DNA from: Herpetosiphon gulosus
Lineage (GTDB): Bacteria > Chloroflexota > Chloroflexia > Chloroflexales > Herpetosiphonaceae
Length of the DNA: 64,000 bases
Reading direction: 5' to 3'
Assembly: GCF_039545135.1 (NCBI RefSeq)
Contig: NZ_BAABRU010000005.1
Span: 248,001 to 312,000 of the forward strand
Shown: piece by piece, positions 33,062 through 40,000 of the stretch
How the letters are laid out: every line of letters starts with the position of its first letter
Numbering within the stretch: the stretch's first letter is position 1
Notes under the pieces: generated by a model
Told to the model about the DNA's origin: nothing
The model's input: only the letters and a program-made list of their open reading frames with translations
Databases searched by the model: none
Position numbers and translations under genes: made by a program

Positions 33062-33613
33062 ATGAGCGATAATCCATTTCTTGACCGATTTCGTGAGCAA
33101 AGCCGCACTTCAGGCAAAATTAAGCCACAAGTACCCGCTTCCGACCCCAACGCCGACAGCGAAAAACCGAAAAAAAGCCCATCACTCACGGCTCAACGCG
33201 CAGGATCAATTGCTGAGCAGCGGATTCAGGCGGCTATGGAAGATGGTATGTTTGATAATTTGCCAGGCGAAGGCCAACCAATCGATTTAAATGATGATAT
33301 GTATATTCCTGCTGAGCTGCGCATGGCCTTTCGGGTGATGAAAGGCAGCCAACAAGGTGCGCCATGGGTTGCCTTGCAACACGATTATAATAACCACATC
33401 AATCGCTATCAGATTTGGTTGCGCAATAATCGTGAGACATGGGCCATTACCAGCTTTAACCAACAAGCACGGTTGCGCCAAGAGTTGCAGGTTTGGGTGC
33501 GTGATTTGAATACTATCATTCATCAACTTAATGCCATGGTGCCAAACGACAGCCTACGGGTTGGCTTAGTGGTTTATGAGCGCGAATTGCGAGCCTTAGA
33601 AAGCGCCTTATAA
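33062..33613 (+). CDS. DUF1992 (DnaJ-homologue-subfamily-C-28-like) protein
   Basis: A 183-residue soluble protein. Residues about 48-115 contain the DUF1992 signature: IAEQRIQAAMEDGMFDNLPGEGQPIDLNDD, then IPAELRMAFRVMKGSQQGAPW. The rest is helical and charged, and the first 45 residues are disordered-looking and basic. The domain is shared with the eukaryotic protein DNAJC28; its function is not established. The J domain itself is absent. The stop is 2 bases before the start of the metal exporter gene, so the pair is probably cotranscribed. Confidence 0.85.
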   Translation: MSDNPFLDRFREQSRTSGKIKPQVPASDPNADSEKPKKSPSLTAQRAGSIAEQRIQAAMEDGMFDNLPGEGQPIDLNDDMYIPAELRMAFRVMKGSQQGAPWVALQHDYNNHINRYQIWLRNNRETWAITSFNQQARLRQELQVWVRDLNTIIHQLNAMVPNDSLRVGLVVYERELRALESAL

Positions 33614-33615
33614 CT

Positions 33616-34533
33616 ATGTTTAGTGGGAAACAGCGCTATGCTTTATTATCAATTGTCGCCGCATGTGTGACGATTGGTTTGAAGTTTGGCGCTTATCTTT
33701 TGACCGGATCAATCGGGCTTTTTTCGGATGCGGCGGAATCGGTTGTTAACTTGATTGCCGCGATTATGGCTCTGTGGATGTTGACGATTGCTATGCGTCC
33801 ACCTGATCATGACCATGCGTTTGGCCACTCCAAGGCTGAATATTTTGCCAGTGGTTTAGAGGGCATGTTGATTATGTTGGCTGCTGGCAGCATCATCTGG
33901 ACGGCTTGGCCACGGGTTTTGAACCCAACTCCAATCACTCGGCTTGACCTTGGCTTAGGGCTTTCGATCTTTGCAACCGCCATCAACGGCGGCGTAGCAT
34001 GGATCATCATGCGGGCAGGTAAACGCTTACGCTCAATCACCTTGCAAGCCGATGCCCACCATCTATTTACTGATGTTTGGACAACGATTGGGGTAATTGG
34101 CGGGATTTTACTAACTAAATTGTCGGGTTGGCTGGTGCTTGATCCATTAATTGCGATTGCAGTTGCCCTCCACATTATCTGGATTGGCTTTCGGATTTTG
34201 CGTGAATCGGGCTATGGTTTGCTTGATAGTGCCCTGCCCGACGAAGATCAAGCAGTGATTGAAGATATTCTGTCGCGTTATCGGCAACGCGGCTTACAAT
34301 TCCATGCCTTGCGCACGCGAGTTGCGGGACCACGCCGTTTTATCTCGTTGCATGTGCTGGTGCCTGGCTCGTGGAGTGTCCAAAAAGGCCATGATCTGTG
34401 TGAAACAATTGAGTTGGCGATTGCCGCCGCCCTGCCCGATAGTCATGCGATCACCCACCTTGAGCCACTCGAAGATCCCGCCGCCTGGGACGATGAAGGG
34501 CTTGATCGGGTCAATCATGAGCCAATCAATTAG
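33616..34533 (+). CDS. Cation diffusion facilitator metal exporter
   Basis: A 305-residue CDF transporter with six membrane helices and a cytoplasmic C-terminal domain. The metal site of helices 2 and 5 is visible: SDAAESVVN (an HxxxD/DxxxD-type site A) and DAHHLFTDVWTT. The HDHAFGHSKAEYFASGLEG loop after helix 2 is also typical. The C-terminal domain (about 205-295; LHALRTRVAGPRRFISLHVLVPG, HLEP near the end) senses metal in relatives. DxxxD in the first site with HxxxD in the second is compatible with Fe/Zn/Mn; the ion is not determined. Confidence 0.9.
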   Translation: MFSGKQRYALLSIVAACVTIGLKFGAYLLTGSIGLFSDAAESVVNLIAAIMALWMLTIAMRPPDHDHAFGHSKAEYFASGLEGMLIMLAAGSIIWTAWPRVLNPTPITRLDLGLGLSIFATAINGGVAWIIMRAGKRLRSITLQADAHHLFTDVWTTIGVIGGILLTKLSGWLVLDPLIAIAVALHIIWIGFRILRESGYGLLDSALPDEDQAVIEDILSRYRQRGLQFHALRTRVAGPRRFISLHVLVPGSWSVQKGHDLCETIELAIAAALPDSHAITHLEPLEDPAAWDDEGLDRVNHEPIN

Positions 34534-34582
34534 CTCGTAGGCGAAGAGTTGAGGATGAAGGCAACCATGAGCCTCGCTCTAT

Positions 34583-34611
34583 TTGCAAAAAAAACGAGTC
34601 TGTGGTAGTAT
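34583..34611 (+). promoter_or_regulatory. Promoter of the tandem tRNA-Asp genes
   Basis: TTGCAA (34583-34588) and TAGTAT (34606-34611) are 17 bases apart and stand about 32 bases before the first tRNA. Confidence 0.65.
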
Positions 34612-34642
34612 ATACCCGTTGTCGCGAGGCAAGCAAAAACGC

Positions 34643-34719
34643 GGGCTCGTGGTGTAGCGGCCTAACATGCCACTCTGTCACAGTGGAGATCGGGGGTTCG
34701 AATCCCCTCGGGCCCGCCA
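34643..34719 (+). tRNA. tRNA-Asp (GTC), copy 1
   Basis: A 77-base cloverleaf: acceptor GGGCTCG pairs with CGGGCCC (one G-T pair), anticodon stem CCACT/AGTGG holds the loop CTGTCAC with anticodon GTC, and the T arm is GGGGG-TTCGAAT-CCCCT. The 3' CCA is encoded. Confidence 0.97.
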
Positions 34720-34751
34720 ATTGAACTGCTAGCGCAACAACAACCTGATCA

Positions 34752-34828
34752 GGGCTCGTGGTGTAGCGGCCTAACATGCCACTCTGTCACAGTGGAGATC
34801 GGGGGTTCGAATCCCCTCGGGCCCGCCA
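34752..34828 (+). tRNA. tRNA-Asp (GTC), copy 2
   Basis: Identical over all 77 bases to the copy 32 bases upstream, including the encoded CCA. Both are between the promoter at 34583 and the terminator at 34833, so they form one transcript. Confidence 0.97.
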
Positions 34829-34832
34829 GACG

Positions 34833-34870
34833 ATACGGATGTAGAACACTCTACGTCCGTATTTTGTTTT
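34833..34870 (+). terminator. Rho-independent terminator of the tRNA-Asp pair
   Basis: A 13-bp stem (ATACGGATGTAGA / TCTACGTCCGTAT, one G-T pair) with loop ACAC is followed by TTTGTTTT. Confidence 0.88.
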
Positions 34871-34887
34871 AGCATTGCGAGGATGCT

Positions 34888-35223
34888 GTGCTACGCACAA
34901 AAATCCGTTTTATTACAAGCTTATGGCTGGTGGCTGGGCTAATTGGCAGCGCTGCACTGGTTAATCTGCTGTGGCAGCCATTTTCCTGGGCCTTGCTGCT
35001 ACAAACCATTGTGCATAGCTGCGTTGCCGGATTAATCGCCACCTATGGCTTGGCGGTTCAAGCCAGCCCAAACCACCATCATCGCTATCGTCGTAGCCTT
35101 GGCGATTTGCTGGGCCTACGCTTTAGCTGGATGCCTTGGCACTTTGCGCGTTTGGCATATGCTTTGGTCTTAGTTGGCTGTGCGGCGGGCCTTGGGATCG
35201 TTCTACTCGTTCTAATCGGCTAA
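34888..35223 (+). CDS. Small membrane protein of unknown function
   Basis: A 111-residue protein with three hydrophobic segments: about 12-30, 32-58 and 90-110. Between the second and third is a His/Arg-rich polar stretch (NHHHRYRRSLGDLLGLRFSW). No family was recognised. The GTG at 34888 is preceded by GAGG at 5 bases. It lies between the tRNA terminator and the sensor kinase, which has its own promoter, so it is probably not part of the two-component operon. Confidence 0.55.
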   Translation: MLRTKIRFITSLWLVAGLIGSAALVNLLWQPFSWALLLQTIVHSCVAGLIATYGLAVQASPNHHHRYRRSLGDLLGLRFSWMPWHFARLAYALVLVGCAAGLGIVLLVLIG

Positions 35224-35243
35224 AAACTATGGCTCAATCTTGG

Positions 35244-35272
35244 TTCATAAGATTGATGGTTGATGATACAAT
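35244..35272 (+). promoter_or_regulatory. Promoter giving a leaderless sensor kinase mRNA
   Basis: TTCATA (35244-35249) and TACAAT (35267-35272) are 17 bases apart. The ATG at 35279 lies 6 bases after the -10 box, where transcription should begin, and no ribosome binding site is present. Confidence 0.5.
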
Positions 35273-35278
35273 ACTGCT

Positions 35279-36319
35279 ATGCGACGGATACCACTGATTT
35301 ACCAGATTTTAATCGGCAATAGTGCAATAGTTTGTTTGGGCGCAATCGCTGGCACGGCGATCACCCGCCGCTTAGCAACGACCGAAGGCTTGACCTTAAC
35401 GGTTGTTTTTTCGTTGATCGGGGTTGTGCTTAGCGTTGCGGTTAATTATGCAGTCTTGCGGGTGGCGTTGCGCCCACTTACCAATCTGCAAATTGCTGCT
35501 GAGCGCGTGACCGATGGCGATTTGAGTGTGCGTGTGCCTCAGCCCAGTGCTGGCGATACCCAAATTGCGCAACTTTCGCAAGCTTTCAATGCGATGCTTG
35601 ACCAAGTTGAGGATGACACGCGGGCTATCGAGCGTTCCCGCGCCCTGACTGAGCGCCTAACTCAGCAAGTGATCAACGCTCAAGAAGAAGAACGGCGACG
35701 GATCGCCCGTGAATTGCATGACGATACGGCCCAAGCCTTGGCAACCTTGGTGATCTATGCTGAAACTGCTGCCCAAAATCCCCAAGCCCAAGCGGTGCGT
35801 GAACGGCTGATTGGGCTGCGCGATTTGGCTGGTACGACCCTCGAGGGCGTGCGCACAATCATCGCCGATTTACGTCCATCGCAGCTTGATGACCTTGGTT
35901 TGGCCGCCGCCGTGCGTGCTCAAGCCGCCGAACGTTTAGCCCATCGCGGGATTCGGGTTGATGTCCAAGTTCGTGGCGAGGAGCGCCGCTTACCATCAGC
36001 AGTCGAAACCGCGCTCTATCGCATGCTGCAAGAAGCATTTAGTAATATTGTGAAACATGCCCAAGCCTCGTATGTTGAGGTCGATATCGACCTGACGAAT
36101 CCCCAAATTGTACGAGCAAGGGTTGAAGATAATGGCGTTGGCTTTGACCCCAATACAATTAACCCTGAACGTGATGGCCGTGGAGTTGGCATGTTCGGAA
36201 TGTATGAGCGGGTTAATCTTCTCGGCGGAACGATGGCGATCGATAGTGCCCCCAGCATTGGCACTGAATTAACGATCACAGTTCCCTTGGAGCCAGCAAC
36301 CCAAGCCAGCGCCGCCTAA
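35279..36319 (+). CDS. NarL-type sensor histidine kinase with HAMP domain
   Basis: A 346-residue membrane histidine kinase. Two membrane helices (about 5-30 and 38-62) are joined by a very short loop, so there is no extracellular sensor domain. A HAMP domain (about 62-115; RPLTNLQIAAERVTDGDLSVRV) and a coiled stretch lead to the HisKA_3 dimerisation helix EEERRRIARELHDDTAQAL with phosphorylatable H147. The HATPase_c domain has the N box (LQEAFSNIVKHA), DNGVGFD and GVGMFGMYERV. The gene is 11 bases before its response regulator and should phosphorylate it. The signal is unknown. Confidence 0.92.
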   Translation: MRRIPLIYQILIGNSAIVCLGAIAGTAITRRLATTEGLTLTVVFSLIGVVLSVAVNYAVLRVALRPLTNLQIAAERVTDGDLSVRVPQPSAGDTQIAQLSQAFNAMLDQVEDDTRAIERSRALTERLTQQVINAQEEERRRIARELHDDTAQALATLVIYAETAAQNPQAQAVRERLIGLRDLAGTTLEGVRTIIADLRPSQLDDLGLAAAVRAQAAERLAHRGIRVDVQVRGEERRLPSAVETALYRMLQEAFSNIVKHAQASYVEVDIDLTNPQIVRARVEDNGVGFDPNTINPERDGRGVGMFGMYERVNLLGGTMAIDSAPSIGTELTITVPLEPATQASAA

Positions 36320-36330
36320 AGGATTGTGCT

Positions 36331-36972
36331 ATGGCAATTGCCGAAATAACAATTTTATTGGCCGATGATCACGCCGTAATGCGTGATGGCGTGCGTATGG
36401 TGTTGGAAGCTCAGCCCGATTTTCGGGTGATTGGCACTGCCAACGATGGCACAGAGGCGGTTGATCTGGCTGATGCGCTACATCCTGATTTAGCCGTGCT
36501 AGATATTGCTATGCCTGGCATGAATGGTTTGGCCGCCGCCCGCGAAATTCGCACCCGTTCGCCCGAAACCAAAGTGATTTTTTTGAGTATGCACGAAGGC
36601 GAGGAGTATCTTAAGGAAGCTTTGCGCGCAGGCGCAACCGGCTATGTGCTCAAACGTGCTGCGGCAACTGAGTTAGTTTCGGCGATTCGCGCCGTCCAAC
36701 GTGGCGATTCGTATCTCGACCCCGCTTTGATTGCCAAACTCAACCAATTGGGCGATAGCGATACCGTGAAGCTGGCCGATCTCACTGATCGCGAATTAGA
36801 GGTTTTGAAATTGGTTGCCGAGGGCTTAACTAACCGCCAAATTGCCGCTCAATTGGTGATTAGTGTGAAAACTGTGCAAAGTCATCGCACCAATATTATG
36901 GAAAAGCTCGACCTGCATGATCGGACTGATCTGGTCAAATATGCGATTCGCCGTGGCATGATCGAGCCATAA
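36331..36972 (+). CDS. NarL/LuxR-family response regulator
   Basis: A 213-residue response regulator. The receiver domain has the acidic pair D12/D13, phospho-acceptor D58 in LAVLDIAMPG, the conserved Ser/Thr in FLSMHEG and the lysine in GYVLKRA. The C-terminal LuxR-type helix-turn-helix (about 150-210) reads LTDRELEVLKLVAEGLTNRQIA followed by SVKTVQSHRTNIMEKL. AGGA is 7 bases before the ATG. Its target genes are not indicated. Confidence 0.94.
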   Translation: MAIAEITILLADDHAVMRDGVRMVLEAQPDFRVIGTANDGTEAVDLADALHPDLAVLDIAMPGMNGLAAAREIRTRSPETKVIFLSMHEGEEYLKEALRAGATGYVLKRAAATELVSAIRAVQRGDSYLDPALIAKLNQLGDSDTVKLADLTDRELEVLKLVAEGLTNRQIAAQLVISVKTVQSHRTNIMEKLDLHDRTDLVKYAIRRGMIEP

Positions 36973-36985
36973 AAAATTTGCAGGT

Positions 36986-37018
36986 TCCTGCCATAACCTT
37001 TATTTGGTTATGGCAGGA
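36986..37018. terminator. Hairpin between convergent response regulator and RHS genes
   Basis: A perfect 13-bp stem (TCCTGCCATAACC / GGTTATGGCAGGA) with a 7-base loop. The T-rich tract lies on the minus side (AAATTTTTT about 6 bases after the stem), so it may chiefly end the RHS transcript; on the plus strand the tail is weak. Confidence 0.65.
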
Positions 37019-37035
37019 GCACATAAAATTAATGC

Positions 37036-40000
37036 TTAATTCTGTTGTAATTGAAGTAGATAGTTCTTGATCGCGATTTCCGAATACTCATAAATCGTAT
37101 CCGCATAATCATAGGTTTCTTTAGCAAACTCCAAAAACTCCTTATTTAGTCCATTAGGCAGATTTATAAAGAAGAGATCGATAAAACCATCTTCGACTTT
37201 ACCTTCCATATAGGCCTTTACGCTGTCACCAATTGCTAGCTCCCAATCAACACAGGCCTTTGCCAACAGCTGGTCGAAAACATTATTACCAAATTTTGGC
37301 AAGAAGTCTGTCAACAAGTCCCAGGCAATTTTGCCAAGAAAGCTCTTGAAGCCTTTCTTTCCTGAAGGATCGATTTGATTAATCGGATCATTGCCAACAT
37401 AACGATAGAGGTTCGGATCACCGCCAGCGAACCCAATCGGATCTTTAGCCGTCCAATGGCCTGTTAGGGCATCGTAATTGCGTACACCAAAACGCGTTAA
37501 CCTTGTATTTGGGTCGTATAGCCCTCCTGCAAAACCGAACGGCTGAAATCCTGGATTACTATCGCTGAGCAAGTTGCCCCATGGGTCATAGGTTAATGCC
37601 TGTGCAATTGCTCCAGTATCGGCATTAACTACAAAACGTGGACTCCCAAGATGATCGGTGATGATCTGATAGGTTTGGCCATGCTTGATCATCAGATTGG
37701 GAACATAGCGATTAACACTATAAATAAATTGGGCTACAACGTTGCCTGTGCTATCAAGCTCAGCAATTGGATTCAGGCCATCGGCATAGAGCCATCCTTG
37801 CACTAGTGACCCATTGACTTGCTTACCAATCCGCCGATTAAGCCCATCGTGGAGATAACGAATGGTGGTGGTATTCGGTAAACTCACTTCTAGCAAATTT
37901 CCATGAGCATCATAGCTATAGGTTGTTGTATCAATGCCGTTGGTTTGGCTTGAACGCTCGCCGTTGGCTGTATAGGTATAGCTCGTTGAACCCCAGCGAA
38001 TCAGACGATCTTGGGAATCATAGGTTGCCGTAATGCTACTCGTGGGGGTTGTCGTTGTAAGTCGATTGCCATTAAGATCATAGGTATAGTTGGCAATTGG
38101 AGTGCCATTTTGGCTAACCGAAATCAATTGTCCAATTTGATCATAACCATACTGAATTGGTGCGATTGCCGAAGTTAAGCGATATTCGGTAAGTGTAGTA
38201 ATTTGATCAAGCGCATTATAGGTATAGGTGGTGCCATAATTTAATTCACCTAGCCCACGTTTATCATACCATTCGGTAGTATAGGCTTGGGGATTACCAA
38301 ATTGGTTATATTGCCAACGTGCATCGATTAGCCCTAGGGATGTACTATCGATTAAGCCCGTTTGCGGATTGTAATTAACCACTTGTTCGCCAGCTTGGCT
38401 TAAACGACCGCTCGGATCATAAACGTAGTCGATCGGGGGAAGTTGGTTAATTTGTTGACTAATTGGTTGATCATGGAGATTGAAGGCTTGAATAAGCTGG
38501 CCATTAATTGAACCACTCCAAATTGTCCTAATTGGTTGCTGATTCAGATTATAGGTTGTGCTAATAATGCCATCAGGCGCAATAATTGTCGCTGGCAGAC
38601 TGCTAATTGGATCATAATCAATGCTCGTTATACCTTGAGCCGTGGTAATGGTTGTAGTTCGTCCAAGCAGATCATAGGCTAGGCTTAAATTTAATCCACC
38701 GGGTCGTTGAATTTCGGTTAAATTACCAAGTAGATCATATTGGAAATTTGTTTCAACCGCCAATGAGTCAAGTGCTGGTGGTAAATATTGGCTTAGCAAT
38801 GGTGATTGGATCATTTGATGGCTGAAACCATTCGGTGGAGTAATACTTTGCATCCCCTCGGCAGGATTGTTTGCGAAATGAATCGTTGCATTATTCGCTA
38901 GTTTTTGGCTGATGCGACGATTTTGGGCATCGTAGGTAAAACTGGTTACTTGTTGACGTGGGTTAGTAATTTTAATCAGATTACCAGCAGGATCATAATT
39001 AAATGATGTTGTACGAACGACGATTGGCTGATTATTATTGCGTCGATTTGGTTGCTCCTTGATTTCGACAATTTGATCATTGGCATCATATCTGATTGTT
39101 TGACGCACTCCACTCGGGCGAACGGCAGTTACAACTCGGCCAAGCGAATCATGCGTCCATTGGCTACCATAACCATTGCTATCAAGCAGAGAAACCAAAT
39201 CTCCAGCATTATTATAATCAAGATTAACGGTAATTCCTGAATTATTAATTGACTGTAATAACTGCTTCCATCCATGAGTATCGGCGTAGCTGGCTTGAAT
39301 GGTCTTACCACCATTAGTTGTGATCGAGGCAAGGTTTGGGCCTTGATAGGTCAGGTTAATCGCATGGTCAACAGTATCAGTAATCGTCGTTAGCATCCCC
39401 CAATCATCGTAAGTCAAGAAGACTGCTTGATTGGCAGGATTAGTAATTTGGATCGGCTGACCACGCTCATTATAGGCAAAGGTAGTAGTTTGATTGAGGG
39501 CATTGGTAATCGTGGTTGGTTTACGGGTTTGGGTGTAGCCAGTATAACGAGTCGAACGACCATGTGAATCATCGATCTTACGCAATAATCCATCCGAACC
39601 ATAAATCAAGGTTGTAACGGTATTTTGTTGATCAGTAATTGTGGTCGTTAATAGCAACGGAGGCGAAGCAACATTCATCCCTGCTGCATTGGTAGCTCCC
39701 ATAAGGTTGCTAGTATCCGAGACAACCGCATAAGATAACGTTAAATCTTGGCCTTGATTGTTGACTTGATGGATAACCCGTCCGCGTTGATCATACTGAT
39801 TGATAAAGACTGAATTTCCTCTAGGATCAAGCTTTGATTTGAGCAGCCAACCGCCTTCTTGAGGCTGATCGAGAATACTGTGGTAGCTTGCGTAGTGGTA
39901 AGTTGAAGTTTGGTTTAATGGATCAGTGACCTGACTCAAACGGCCATAATCATCATAACCAAAGCGTACTTGCCGTCCGGTATGATCAGTTACAGCAGTT

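Noticed and set aside
37036-37360. Naming the RHS tip as a specific nuclease or deaminase toxin
   Set aside because: No catalytic motif of a known toxin family could be seen in the 107 residues, so no function was assigned.
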